DNA from: Parasponia andersonii
Taxonomy: Eukaryota > Streptophyta > Magnoliopsida > Rosales > Cannabaceae
Assembly: GCA_002914805.1 (NCBI GenBank)
Contig: JXTB01000045.1
Location: 1,414,306 to 1,478,305 of the forward strand
Direction: 5' to 3'
DNA length: 64,000 nucleotides
The translations under genes and the position numbers were made by a program. The notes beneath the pieces are model-generated. The model worked only from the letters and a program-made list of their open reading frames with translations. It was not told the DNA's origin and did not search any database. Positions 48,001 to 60,940 of the stretch are shown one piece after another. How positions within the stretch are numbered: position 1 is the stretch's first letter; the number at the start of each line of letters is the position of its first letter.

Positions 48001-49122
48001 AACCTAAGAAGAAGAACTAGTAGAACTACCTTAACTAGTTTTGATCTATCTTACTTTCTAGAGCTCCAACTTGAGTTCTATCACTTAGAAACTTTTGAAT
48101 ATGGCTAAGAGGAGTTGAGAGAAGCATAGAAAGATATTAGAGAGGTTCAGATTGTGGCTAGAGAGAAAGAGAAAGAAAATGACCTGATTTGGTCTAAAAG
48201 TGATACTTAATGGCTAGAAATGGCATAACTCAAATTCTAAGGGGTATTTTAGATATTTTGCATATTACTTTCTATATATCCAGATTTAAAATACTCTTAA
48301 TTTACTCACCACATTGCTGACCCTTCCTATATATCCAAGTGTAGACAAAGTTAGTGAATCCTAACTTAGAAAATGAAAACTAGCCATACTTTTACTTATA
48401 ATTTCATATGAGAGGTTTTATTGGAATCTGGTAGAACCTAGATAATTTTTAAACACAAAAATAAGTCAATTAGACTCTAATTAATAATACAAATATAGTA
48501 TTAACTTTCAATTATTAGAATGTATAAAAATAACATTACGCAATTAAGCTGAATCTAAACTAGCTTAGTGTAATAAAACACAAATCAATGTCATGAATAT
48601 CACCTCGTGCTTACCTGGAGCCGACAAATAAAATACAATAAATGAGTCCTAAATATTGAATTAAAGCTATTTGACATGTTAAACACATAGTGAATTCGAC
48701 TCCAAAATGCATAAAAATTGTATTTTACCGAAAAATTTCTATTTGACCAAGTTATCAACAAATATAATCTTAATGCATGTACCACTAGTATTACTTTCAT
48801 AAATATATTCTTTATTCTTTTAGCACATCAAGCTCTCTCTCTCTCTCTCTCTGAGAATATTAAACCTTTACACTGCATCGGGACACTTCAACAATTATTA
48901 GTATAATAACATATATGTAAACATACATAACATAAGGAATAAGCATGTTACTATGAAAGTGGTATTAATGACTCCTAGATACCTAATATGCAATTGAAAT
49001 ATATTTATTATTGGCTTATTATGTATGTGAGAATCTCAGCCACCTCATTACCACGTAAGGTCTTTCACAAGCATATTGCTCGTATAGGTATTGTATATTT
49101 GAATAGTGTGCATTTTTATTAG
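42079..49122 (+). pseudogene. Gag-pol of Copia element 1, heavily mutated
   Basis: Gag at 42079-42636 (LTGTNFKAWKENVIIIVGYM ... MSHFVDKLKKLM) is followed by a CCHC-like knuckle with one Cys lost near 42826-42870 (YFFCGNDGHLKKE) and a protease start WVDSSTTTHIS near 42960. Integrase lies at about 43440-44200 (FIDDYSYYGYIYL, FDRGSEY, PSMNGVAEQYNR, LWTERKPSINHLHIWDC). Reverse transcriptase is at about 44600-45270 (NDVWDLV, GYKWILKTKWN, FYIDDILL) and RNase H at about 45620-46050 (YDVVGCLNSKRSTSGYVF, LYCDNKSAI, SKHIDIKFLTIRERV). After FIKGLP the frame is broken at 46061 by the nested element and resumes at 49053 with RKVFHKHIARIG, ending at TAG 49120-49122. Many stops and shifts are present, so it is not functional. 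Confidence 0.85.
46062..49047. mobile_element. Nested LTR-type insertion, probably a solo LTR (2,986 bp)
   Basis: It begins TGTAATATCCCC and ends CAGCCACCTCA, and is flanked by the perfect 5-bp duplication TTACC (46057-46061 and 49048-49052). Removing it with one TTACC rejoins the Copia RNase H frame exactly (GLP then RKVFHK). The interior is AT-rich and has no ORF or recognisable domain. TGTAAYAYCCC is a common start for long LTRs of plant Ty3/Gypsy elements, so a solo LTR is the simplest reading. A short-LTR non-coding element is the alternative; I saw no internal pair of repeats. Confidence 0.8.
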
Positions 49123-49601
49123 GAGTTTGTAATTTGTCTTATGTGCTTTATGTGATATTTTTCTTTGGTATGCTGTAGTATTTTGTCTATTGATGGATTT
49201 TTTTTATAGACTTTGCTCACTTTTAATATAGATGTATTTTATATTTTCTTATTTTCCTATTATGAAAGTTTGCACTAATATACTAAAGAGGAAATACTAA
49301 AGTTGATCTCAATAAAATTTAAAGAGGACCAACTGGTACGTACAGTATATCACATTGTGTATAATTACTATGCTGCATTCTATACTCGATTTATTTCATT
49401 CAAGCTTATCGGTATGGTGACCATTGAGGGTTCTAATTGCAATATAAATAAATGCAATGATAAGCGTTTGGTTTCGTGCTAATATGTCTGATGGACGAGA
49501 TTGTAACTTTAGGGATATTCATGAATAATATGACAATTTCATGGTCATACTTTATTTTGTAATACAAGTGTGCAAGTACATATGTGACCTAAGTGAAAGA
49601 T

Positions 49602-50081
49602 TGTTAGAAAATTGTATTTCATATAATGAGTCACATATATAAAATAATTATATTAGGCGATATTATTTTAAAAAGACCCAATAAGCCATTTATTAAAGCT
49701 GGGTCAGAATATCCAAGTTGGTATGGATACCAGGGTAGATACCATGTTAGTCACCTAATTGAGTTTGATGAATACCCAACGGAAACTATTTAAAGAACCT
49801 ATTAGGGTTATGGTCTCTGCAGCCAAAAATAATGTCCACTCAATTCTCTATAACACACCATCAGTCACAGAGAACTCTATCTGTGTCTATTAGATTTAAG
49901 GCTACAGAAGATCAAAACCCTCAAGACATCAGCTCTTATTCATATTTCCATCTTCGGTCTCTCTATCTTTAATATTCTACAGATTAGCTATGAACTCAAA
50001 TATATTCAACCATACCTAATCTATCAATTTAATATGAATGATTTATAGTTTTTATTTGGTTCATTTGCAATCCTAATATCA
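49602..50081 (+). repeat. 3' LTR of Copia element 1
   Basis: 480 bp, TGTTAGAAAATTG ... CCTAATATCA. It shares most of its length with 40355-40873, including GGATACCA...GATACCATGTTAGTCACC and GTTTGATGAATACCCAA. Confidence 0.9.
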
Positions 50082-51229
50082 CCTACCAATAACTTCAATA
50101 ATTTTTTCAATACCAATAACTTCACTAATTTTTTCATTGAAGTAAGACTATAATAGGTGTTTGTGGTCTCCCATTAAAAATTCAGGCTTAAGCGTTTTAG
50201 ATAATTTTGTATTTACTATGTCTTTTTTTTTTTAATTTGTTATTGAGATGGTGCCTGTCGACTAAGATGTAGTACCGCGTTTTCTCAATTTTTTTTTTTT
50301 CCTGTTGCGTTTACATTATTATTAGGTGTTTATACCCCTTTGTATCCTCATTTAAAGATAATGCTATAGAAATGCCTAATCATGCGTTGTTGAACGTGAA
50401 AACATTAAAAGAAGATAAGCATAAAACTTTGTTGATGGTCTTGACTAGGATTATGTTATTTGCACGACATGATTAAACCTAGAGCAAGTGAAAAAACTAA
50501 ACAACATAATTGCAATTTTCAGCTTGGTGTCCCATCTCCACCCTCCTGGAAAACAACTTTTTTGCGGCTGGTTTCCAAGAATTAAACGAACTAATGATTA
50601 GAGGAATCTAATCATAAACTAAGTTCACATTACACGTAACTAAGAAAACTTTATAGTATCATATATTCTTAAATACTTTCGAATTAAACAAGAAACAATA
50701 CAAAAACTAATTCAATCAGACCCCATATGTGATCTTCGTCTAATGCTTATCGGTCTTTTCACTTGGCTAGACCTTGTATGTGTATATCTTTTGAAAGCTC
50801 ATATTCAATAAAGGGAGCATCATGGGGTAGCTTCGATGCCACATTATGACACAAAGGGAGACAAACTTCTTGGTGTGAAACTACAAAGAATTAAGCAAAC
50901 AATAATAGTATAAAGTGATCTAAGTACTGTAGCTCAGATGCTTACTTCGATCTTATCCGATGAGAGTCGTGAGACAAACTTAAATGTGTTGCCCATAAAA
51001 ACACTATACATTTATAGATTATAAGAGGCCAAAAAAGTATGTGTAATTGTATAGTAACCCCAATGGTCTAATCCCAATGTTGGTAAAGGTTACCATGCCC
51101 GCCACGCGTGCCTCTCGGATTTGCATGTATCTGCATACGCATCTAGCTATGTAGGAAAGGAAAGTTCAGAGTACCATTAATTATTACATGTATAGAATGT
51201 CCTAATAGATATATTACCTATGTAGCGAG
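50082..51229. other. DNA between the two Copia elements
   Basis: A 27-bp unit (ACCAATAACTTCAxTAATTTTTTCA) is repeated twice at about 50085-50138. The rest, including the more GC-balanced stretch 50500-51180, has no ORF over 60 codons and no recognisable protein or RNA gene. Confidence 0.5.
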
Positions 51230-53058
51230 TGTTTAATTCTTAAAAAAAAAAAAAAAAAAATTCACATTGATTCAGGAACATTCAAAAATTTTCTCAAAAT
51301 AATTGGCTATATGAATGCATAGTATTAATTCATACCAAATAAAAACATACAAAAAAAATACATCTAATACTTCTTGTAGCCTATCAACAGATCCTAATTT
51401 TTCTGTCTTTTAAACCACGATCTTCTAATCCAAACCTCAAACACAACTGGATGAACGTTTGAGCATTGCGTACAACTTCTCAAAACTCACACTTTATGTC
51501 CTTGCAATATTCTTAACATATGAGATTGTAAGAGTTTGTTCTATAAATAATAGGAAGACGTTCTTCTTTTACTTTTTAATTTATGAAAGCTTTGTAAAAA
51601 ATAATACGTAGTGTATTTCTATTTTTCTACTAGCATTTTCTTTATATATATATAAATTAAACTATTTAATAAATAAATATATTAATCAAATTAATATATA
51701 TATATATATACATATATAAGAGTTTGAAAAAAAAGTTGGCCGTAACATTTTTTTAATATTAAACAAGTTTATGTATCTATATAAGTTTAAATTAATTAAT
51801 CTAATTAATTAATATATATATATATATTTAAAAATTTAGTCAGTTTCCAATTTTCTATTTATCTAATTATTTGATAATGAAATATTTTTAAATTCAAAAT
51901 TTAAAGAAATTAGGAAATTATCCCTCCATAAATTTCAATTAATTAATTCAAAATTAATTAATTAATTAATTAATAACAATTATTAATCATTGTAGACAAA
52001 CAATTTATCTAGACAAAATTTGCAATAACAAAAATAATATAATATCCAGTACAGTGTTTGTAAGAGGTGGAATTGGAGACCTATAGACCTGTAATTTAAG
52101 CTCTAATAAATTATGACAATTAATTATACTCTTTAATTAATTTGTCTAATTTATTAATTCTAGTATTACCCCACTAAAAATCTAAAATTACACTTTTGAA
52201 GTTACATAATTTTTTTACTTAGAAAATAGTGAACATTATATCGATTTAATCATTATATGTAGTTCAATCCTTCATAGATAATTCATAATTAGAGCTAGGT
52301 CATGTTCCGTTTACCTCTTCAATTACATCTTTATCTGTGTATACTGTTGATTCTCTGATGAATAATTAATTTGTAAATCTATTATAAATTAAGTACTCAA
52401 ACTGTTCAAGTCCTAAATCAATACACAAGGGAATAATTTTTCTAGCTTCCTACTGGAAGGAATAGATTTCATATCTATAAGCTATATTCTCAGTTACTCA
52501 TCTCATCATACTCCCAAGATACAAGTATTTCGATCTGTTTAAAAAAAAAAAAAAAAACCTTTAACAAGTATGTTAAAGAATATAATTTTATGAATAGGAG
52601 TCTATAACTACTCAAGAATAAGATTGATCTACATATGATCATCTAGTGACATTATTTGATCTCTCAGCAGTTAACGAAGATTTTCGTGAGATTCAAATCA
52701 TGTCTGGTCTAGTCCTATATAATCGAATTATATAAAGTACCTTCATTGTGATGTCAATACATCAATAGTCCGAATAAAACTATTATATTCTTAATGTTAA
52801 TGGACTATACTAATAATATTTAATTAAAGTTCTCAAACTTTAATTAATTATTACGGACTATGTTTAGTTTATTATCCATAAATTTAATCCTCATATATAT
52901 AATACTTCTATATTAAATTTTTGGTCGCATAAATAAATTAGGGATTTTCTGATATTAAAAGACATACCAATTATGCACGAATTCAAATAGAAAAATGTCA
53001 TATTATTAATTCAGCAAAGATCCAAAATATACATACTTTTAGGGCATAAATCCTAACA
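51230..53058 (-). repeat. 3' LTR of Copia element 2
   Basis: Starts (minus sense) at 53058 with TGTTAGGATTTATGCCC and ends at 51230. It is very AT-rich, with TA microsatellites near 51640-51840 and ATTA repeats near 51940-51970. Confidence 0.88.
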
Positions 53059-53072
53059 ATCTTCCACTTGCC

Positions 53073-56000
53073 CTAAAGCAAGTGAGATATGCCTCTCAGT
53101 CCAAAACTCTCCAAGTGACTCTCAAAAGTCTTCGCTGAAAGCGTTTTTGTAAAAAGATCAGCAATGTTATTTTTGGATACTATCTTCATAACAACCACAT
53201 CTCCTCGACGTACTATCTCGTTAATCAGATAATACTTCCTCTTTATATACTTTCCTCTCTTGTGACTTCTTAGTTCTTTTGAATTCGCCACTTCTCCACT
53301 GTTGTCGCAGTATAAAATTAATGGTTTATCCATATTTAGAACAACTTTCAAATCAGTAAAGAACTTCTTTAGCCAAACTGCTTCTTTAGCTACTTCACAA
53401 GCTACTATGTATTTTACTTCCATAGTAGAATCTACAGTATTAGATTATTTAACACTCCTCCAGACAACAACTCTACCACCAAGAGTGAATACTGACACAG
53501 ACGTTGACTTTCAAGTATCTTTGTCTGATTGCAACTCAGAATCCATGTTACCAGTAGGAATCAAGTTCTAACTTGAATAAATCAGGATATAATTTCTCGT
53601 TCTCCTAAGATATTTGAGAACATGCTTTACCGCTATATAGTGATCTAATTCTGGATTTGATTGAAAACGACTGATTATCCCTACTGTGTAGCATATATCA
53701 GGCCTAGTACATAATATGGCATATATGGCTACCAATTGCAGATGCATAAGAACCCGTCTCATATCATCTTCCTCTTGAGGTGTCTTGGGATATTGCTCTT
53801 TGGAAAAGATAACTCTATGTCGAGAAAGCAATTATTCTTTCTAGGAGTTTTGCATCGAAAAATGAATGAGCACCTTATCACTATAAAATACTTGAGACAG
53901 TGCCAAAAGTCTATTCTTGCGATCTTGAATAATCTAGATCCCGAGTATATAACTTGCTTCTCCTAAAAATTTCATTTGGAATTGCTTGGATAGCCATTTT
54001 TTTACATTAGATAATGTTTTCATATTATTCCTCATGAGCAAAATATCATTTACATAAAGAACTAGGAAGACCATTTTCTTGTCTTTGATGTACTTGTATA
54101 CACAAGGTTTATCAATATTTTGATCGAAGCCATAAGACTTGATCGTCTTACCGAATCTTAGATTCTATGATCTTGAAGCTTGCTTAAGTCCATAAATGGA
54201 CCTAAGTAGTTTGCAGGCTTTCTGCTCTTAGCATTTAGCTACAAAACCTTTTGGTTGCCCTATATAGATGTTTTCTTCAAGATAGCTATTCAAAAAAGTT
54301 GTCTTGACATTTATTTGCCATATTTCATAGTCTAAACATGCAACAATGGATAAAAGGATATATAAAGATTTAAGCATGGTTACTGGCGAGAATCTCTTCA
54401 TAATCAACTTCCTCTTTTTTAATATAACCTAGCCTTGAACATTTCAACTTTTCCAACTGCATCTCTTTTTCTTTTACATCCAATGGGCCTGACATCTTCA
54501 GGTGGATCTATAAGTTCCTAGACAGAATTAAAATATACGGATTCCATTTCTTGATTCATAGCCTCTTGCCATTTTTTCTTATTAGAATCTTCTATTGCAT
54601 ACTTATATGTCAATGGGTCATCTTGACTACTATCGGAAACAGCAATATGTATTTCTCCAATTTCCCTGTAGCGGGCAGATGGTCTAATAACCCTCCCACT
54701 GCATCGAGTTGCCAAGTATTCTGATCTAGAATAGTAGTCTCATAATTTTGCCGTTCAACAATTGTTGTTGGTTGTGGTCTGATCTGATCAGAAAATAATT
54801 CCTCTAGTACAACTTTACTTCAATGCTTGAAATCTGTCATATAGTCATTTTTAAGGAAAGTGGAATTTGTCGATACAAATAATCTTTTCTCTTAAGGAAT
54901 ATAAAACAAACCTCTTCTTGTGCCTTTTAGATAACCTACAAATAAAAAAACTTTTGTATGTGGTTCTAGCTTCCTAGCCTTTCCTTTCAGTACATGTGCT
55001 AGGCACCCGCTTATGCAAATATGACATAAACTAGGTTTATGCCCATTCCATAACTCTAAAGTTGTCTTTTGGATAGACTTGGAAGGTACTACATTCAAAA
55101 TGTAAATAACTGTTTGTAATGCTTAACACCAGAATGAGAATGGTAGGGAAGAGTAGCTCATCATTGATCTAACCATATCAAGCAACGTTCAGTTTCTCCT
55201 TTTGGTAACACCATTTTGTTATAGTGTTCTAGGTACTGTGAGTTAGGATAGGATACCATTCTCCAGCAAGTGATCCTTAAATTCATTATCAAGGTATTCA
55301 CCTCCTCAATCTGATCGAAGAGTTTTTAATAACTTACCTAATTGCTTTCTAGAATTTCTGCTGTGAATTCTTTGAACTTTTCAAAGGTTTCAGATTTTCT
55401 TTGTATTAGGTATATGTATCCATATCGTGAATAATCATCAATAAATGTGACTAAATATTCGTAACTGCCTCTTGCTTGTATATCTAATGGACCACATACA
55501 TCGCTATGCACAAGCTTAAGCAGTTCTTTGGCCCTTTTGTCCTTTGCTAAAAAAAGGTCTCTTAGTCATTTTCACTTCTGAACAAGATTCACAAACTGGT
55601 AGAGTACCAACTTTTAGCTCTCTTAAAGGATCATCATTTACTAGTCTATTTATCCTATCTAGATTGATATATCCTAATCTAAGGTGCTAAAGATATGTAT
55701 CATCATCATGAGAAACTTTTTGCTTTTTAGATTTGGAATGTTCTAATCTAAACATTTCGGTATTAAGCAGTGATTATTCGTCTAGCCTTAACATATAAAG
55801 TCCATTCTTTATTTTTGTAGAACAAATGTTTAAACCATTTCTAGAAATAATAATCTCATTATTAAGAAAAGAAACACCAAATATTTGTTCAAATAGTTTT
55901 GAATAGAAAGAAAATTCCTACGAAAATCAGGAATAAAATAAACATTGTTCAATAGCAAAAATTTATTCCTAAAATGAAGACAAACGACTCCCACTACTTT

Positions 56001-57050
56001 TGCTGAAAGTTTGGCTCTGTTACCCACTTTCATCATGAATTTGCTATCGGTAAGCTCTCTTGAAGAACTAAGTATCTGAAAAGAAGAACAAATATGATTA
56101 GTGACTCCTGAATCAACTATCTAGGGAGATATATCAAATAAATCTTCTTCCACTAAACAAGCTTCTAGAACAAGTAAATCATATTTTCCTTTCTTCTTCT
56201 CTGTCAATTCAGAGAGATACTTGTTACAGTTTCTTTTCCAATGCCCTTCAGCTCCATAGTGAAAACATTTTCTCTTAGGCTTTTTGTCATTGGAGTTATT
56301 CTTTTTAGTTCTTGTATTGCCCTTCTTACTCTTTTTTGGCTTAGACCCAGAGTCACCCTTGCTCTTTCTCTTCTTATTTTTATTAGAGGTAGAAGGATTT
56401 TCTTCTATAACATTTACTTCAGTAACAGTTGCTGAACCATCTTTACCTTTATCTTTCGATATTGATTCGAAGGTTTGTAGTTCATTAAACAGTTGAGTTA
56501 TCATATAATTCAACTTATTCATAACATAATTGCTCTTGAACTGAAGAAAATCAGGTGAGAATGATTCCAGAATCATACTCACTTGAGTGTGGTAATCGAT
56601 CATATCCCTCTGAACTTCAGCCTCTCTAAAGTAATTGATCATGTTCAAAACATGATCTCTCACTGGAGTTCCTCTCTTTATCTTTGCATTCATAGCCTTT
56701 TTAATGGCGTCAAGATGAGATTGATCAGATTATTACCCAAACATAGCTTGGAGGGACTCCACTATCTTATAAGCAGTCTTCGTCTTTTCGTGCTTAGCTC
56801 TAAACATATCGGTCATGCCTGCTTATATGTAGCAGTGAGCTTTATTATTGGTATGAGTTCTCTTTTCATAGCTTTCTCATGCAACACGAGTAGCATTAGT
56901 GGCTGGTTGTGGAGGACATTCCTCCGTAAGCACAAACTTGTAGTCTTTACTAACAAACATGATATTTATATTACTTTTCCACTTGATAAAATTATCTCCA
57001 GTTAATTTTTCATTTATGAGTAAAACGATAATAAAATTCGAGGTTAACAT
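53073..57050 (-). pseudogene. Gag-pol of Copia element 2, heavily mutated
   Basis: Gag starts near 57050 (MLTSNF ... EKLTGDNFIKWKSNINIMFV, LTEECP), runs on at 56693-56121 (TPVRDHVLNMINYFREAEVQ) and ends in a zinc knuckle CFHYGAEGHWKRNC in which the second Cys is Tyr. Further left on the minus strand are protease/GAG-pre-integrase remnants (about 55830-56040), integrase parts including LELWNGHKPSLCHICISGC (54892-55098), reverse transcriptase remnants (about 53840-54720) and RT/RNase H parts at 53568-53831 (LMHLQLVAIYAILCTRPDI) and 53073-53423 (EVKYIVACEVAKEAVWLKKF, LYCDNSGEVANSKELRSHKR). Stops and shifts are frequent. Non-functional. Confidence 0.85.
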
Positions 57051-58854
57051 ATTTGTTGAAATTAAATAAATAAAACAACATTCAACATATTTGAAAATAA
57101 ATATCACAAAGAATTTGAAATAGTAAACGTGATGCATGATATAAGTAAGTAAACACATAAACTTAATTCCACGATAATTCAATTTTCTCTAATTAGGCAC
57201 TATCGTAGGATAGGTCACATAATTATTAATTGAATTGAGACATTCTCAATTAATAAATAAAACATCAAAATATCTCATATTTTCTTTTATTTATTAACTA
57301 TTGTTTTATGATCAAGATACTATTAAAAGTTTAATTGTTTCTTCATAAGTATGACCCATTATTTCAGATTTTATCAACTTAACTCAAAATTACCGCCATA
57401 GAGTAGGTCAATTTTGAAATGCATTCTAAAATCCTATCTCTTAGAAATTAAGCCTTATTATTAATTTAAATGGACACCGTCCGTAGGGAGGACAAAATCT
57501 AAGCGTCTCTAGGTGCCAATTAAATCTCACGGTGCTTAATTAATAATGGAGACCGTGGGATATATTGTCATATACCTATCTCCCACTCATTATTTGAAAA
57601 ATCTTATGTGTTTTTACTAATAAACATCTAATGTTTTATTTAACTTAGTTATTATATCTAATATAATTTTCTAGGTTAAATTATTAGTCCAATCTTATTG
57701 GTCCTAAATAAATTACTAGATTTTCTAAAAATCTAAATTTATTAGTATAGGAATAATTTAGCTAAGCTAATTAATCTAATTAATAAGGATAACCTAAATT
57801 AAATAAGTGTGATATTACTAAAATTTAACTATTAAACTTAAATCACATTATTTAATTTTTTAATTCCTATTTAATTATTTAATCTAATTAAATTAGTCAT
57901 ATTCTAACTAAACTATTTTAGCATAAATATAACGTGTATGCATGACATTCATAAATGACCATGAGTAAGTATAATGAATGACATATTATAATGCATAGTC
58001 ATATTATACATATTACATATAATATAATAATAAAATAAAATAAAATGATATTTGGCCGGATTCCTTAGGAAATTACAACCCAATAAAATAATAAAATTAC
58101 AAAAAATTAAAGGCACGCATGCCCGAAAGCTATTTATTGGTCTTCTTAGGCCTCCTTTATTCTGTTGGTATTTTTACAAATCATATTTGTAAAAAGATGA
58201 CATTTCTGCCAATAGTTTCATAAAATTTGTTTAGATCATATAATATCTAAATAATCATTTTGGGCTTGGACCTCGGTCATCTGCTTTTTTTTTTTTTCAA
58301 ATGCAAGTTATATATATATATACATAAATATATATAATATATATATATACTAAGTTATATATATATATATATATCACATACATTAATATATATTATAAAA
58401 AAAATGTTCTTTTTTATAAGAAAATTGTTTACTTAAAAATGTAATATATATTATATTAATTATATATTTATTAAACTATTTAATAAAATGATATATTAAT
58501 ATATATATATATATATTATATTTAAAAAAACTTCCTTTTTTGTGTGAGTTCTTTGGGACGTCAGGTCGGCTTCAAGCGGAAACACATCATCATATTTTTT
58601 GTACATTACAAGGAAAAAGAAAGAAACATACAATAAAGCCTATACCCTAAAATTACAGTTTACATATTTTAATCTAATCAAAATAAATTGCAAAAAATTG
58701 AAACCTAAGGAACCATATAATTAACAACCAAATACCAACCATACATCTATTATATAATAACTAAATCATTCATCATCAAATATACATAAAAAATAATGCA
58801 ATGTCGACTCATGTGTACAAATAATTAATACTATATACTCATATAACTACTAAT
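57051..58854 (-). other. Leader region of Copia element 2
   Basis: About 1.8 kb of AT-rich non-coding DNA between the 5' LTR and gag. It contains several TA microsatellites (about 58310-58370 and 58495-58520). A leader this long is unusual for a Copia element and may include later insertions that I could not delimit. Confidence 0.5.
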
Positions 58855-60611
58855 TGTTGGATTCAAAAAAAAATCGCAGTGAAAAATTGATATAGGAACA
58901 TTCAAAAATTTTCTCAAAACAATTGACTATATGAGTGCATAATATTAATTCATAGCAAATAGGAACATATAAAGAAAATAGATCTAATACCTCTTATAGC
59001 TTATCAGTGGATTCTACCTTTTCTATCTTCTAAACCAATCTTCCAATCTAAGTCTCAAACACAACTGGATGAACGTGTAGGCATTGTATATAATCTCTCA
59101 AAACTCACACTTTAGACCATTATAATATTTTTAACAACATAATATTGCAAGAGTTTGTTCTATAGAGAATAGGAAGACTCTTCCTTTTCTCTCTAGTTTA
59201 TGGAGGCTTTGTAGAAAATAATATATAGTGTATTTCTATTTTTCTACTATTTAATAAATTAATATATTAATCAAATTAATATATATATACATAATTAAGA
59301 GTTTGAAAAAAAAAGTTGGCCGTAACTTTTTTTTAATATTAAATAAGTTTATATATATATATATAAGTTTGAATTAATTAATCTAATTAATATATATATA
59401 TATCTCAAAAAAAAAACTTTAGTTAATTTCCCATTTTCTATTTATCTAGTTATCTGACAATTAGATATTTTTAAATTCAAAATTTAAACAAATTAGGAAA
59501 TTTATGCTCCATAAATTTAAATTAATTATTTAATTAATTAATAACAATTATAAATTATTATAGACAAACAATTTATCTAGATAAAGTGTGCAATAATAAA
59601 AATAATGTAATATCCAGTACAATGTTTGTAAGAGGTAGAATTAGAGATCTATGGACTTGTAATTCAAGCTCCAATAAATTATGACAATTAATTAAACTCT
59701 TTAATTAATTTGTCTAATTTATTAATTCCAGTATTACTCCACTAAAAATCTAGACTTGCACTCTTGAAGTTACAGAATTAATTTACTCAGATTATAATGA
59801 GCATTCTATCGATTTAATCGTTATATGTAATTCAATCCTCTATAGATAATTCCTAATTAGAGCTAGGTCATGTTCTATTTATCTTTCCAATTACATCTTT
59901 ATCTGTGTGTACCATTGATTCTCTAACGAGTAATTAATTTATAAATCTATTATAAATTGAGTATTTAAACTGTTCAAGTCCTGAATCAATACATAAGAGA
60001 ATCATCTTTCTAGCTTCCTAATGGAAGGAATGGATTCCATATCTGTAAGTTACATTCTCAATTACTCATATCATCATGTTCCTAAGATACAAGTATTTCG
60101 ATCTGTTTAAGAAACAAACTTTTAACAAGTATGTTAAAGAATATAATATTATAAATAAGAGTCTATAACTACTCAAGATTAAGATTGATCTACATATAAT
60201 CATCTAGTAGCATTATTTGAACTCTTAACAGTTAACAGAATTTTTGTGATATTCAAATCATATCTAGTCTAGTCCTATATAATCGAATTATATAAACTAC
60301 CTCTATTGTGATGTCAGCACATCAATAGTCCGGATAAGACTATTACATTCTCAATGTTAACGGACCGTGCTAATAATATTTAATTAAAAATCTCAAATTT
60401 TAATTAATTATTACAAACTATGTTTAGTTTATTATCCACAAATTTAATCCTTATGTATATAATACTTATATACTAAATTTGTAGTCACATAAATAAACTA
60501 TGATTTTTTGATATTAAAAGACACACCAATTATACATAAATTCAAATAAAAAAAATATCATTTTATTAATTCATCCAATATATATATGTTTTTAGGATAT
60601 AAATCGTAACA
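58855..60611 (-). repeat. 5' LTR of Copia element 2
   Basis: 1,757 bp, colinear with 51230-53058 over almost its whole length; for example CACAACTGGATGAACGTxT and ATTTAATCxTTATATGTA occur in both. In minus sense it starts TGTTACGATTTATATCC and ends TGAATCCAACA. Confidence 0.88.
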
Positions 60612-60940
60612 ATGAGACGATGAAGAGTGGAGATTTGGAGCAATGTATTGTAGCGATATTTTTGTGAATTGGGAAAGGGGACATGAAAATGAAAGCTCGA
60701 ATTTTGAATAATAATAAGGATAACAATATATAAGAAGCTTTATTAATATATTCTCTCTCTTAAAAATGCTTTGGGATGCTTTGATCCCCAGGACCCCAGC
60801 TACAGGAGGGGACCTCTCTATAAGATCAGTACGCGACAAAAGAATGCCTTCGCTTTTAGCGAGAATATTGTGCTATATATATCCACTTAACTTCGAGACG
60901 TGGTCCTTTGCATTTTTATACGAGGTACCGAGTTAAAAAA
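60612..60940. other. Flank right of Copia element 2
   Basis: About 330 bp with a 93-codon minus-strand ORF (60558-60839) that crosses into the LTR and has no recognisable domain. Nothing else was seen. Confidence 0.45.

Larger units (their letters stand above)
40355..50081 (+). mobile_element. Copia element 1, old, interrupted by a nested insertion
   Basis: LTRs lie at 40355-40873 (519 bp) and 49602-50081 (480 bp); the 5' one contains a 37-bp internal duplication. A primer-binding-site relic TGATATCAGAGC at 40883-40894 (from TGGTATCAGAGC) follows the 5' LTR. A tract AAGTGAAAGA before 49602 is the polypurine tract. Gag, protease, integrase, RT and RNase H remnants lie in Copia order on the plus strand. 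A 2,986-bp element splits the RNase H C-terminus. No matching target duplication is left around the outer ends (GTAAC against CCTAC), which fits great age. Confidence 0.88.
51230..60611 (-). mobile_element. Copia element 2, old
   Basis: Minus-strand element with LTRs at 51230-53058 (1,829 bp, 3') and 58855-60611 (1,757 bp, 5'). In its own sense the LTRs start TGTTAGGATTTATGCCC (3' copy) and end AATCCAACA (5' copy). Gag-pol remnants lie between. The polypurine tract GGGCAAGTGGAAGAT directly precedes the 3' LTR. Flanks GCGAG (51225-51229) and ATGAG (60612-60616) differ by two transitions and may be a decayed target duplication. No good primer-binding site is visible next to the 5' LTR. The LTR copies differ at many sites and by several indels, so the insertion is old. 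Confidence 0.88.

Noticed and set aside
51640..52140. Very AT-rich tract as a matrix attachment region or origin
   Set aside because: It lies wholly inside the 3' LTR of Copia element 2 and has a counterpart in the 5' LTR, so base composition of the LTR explains it.
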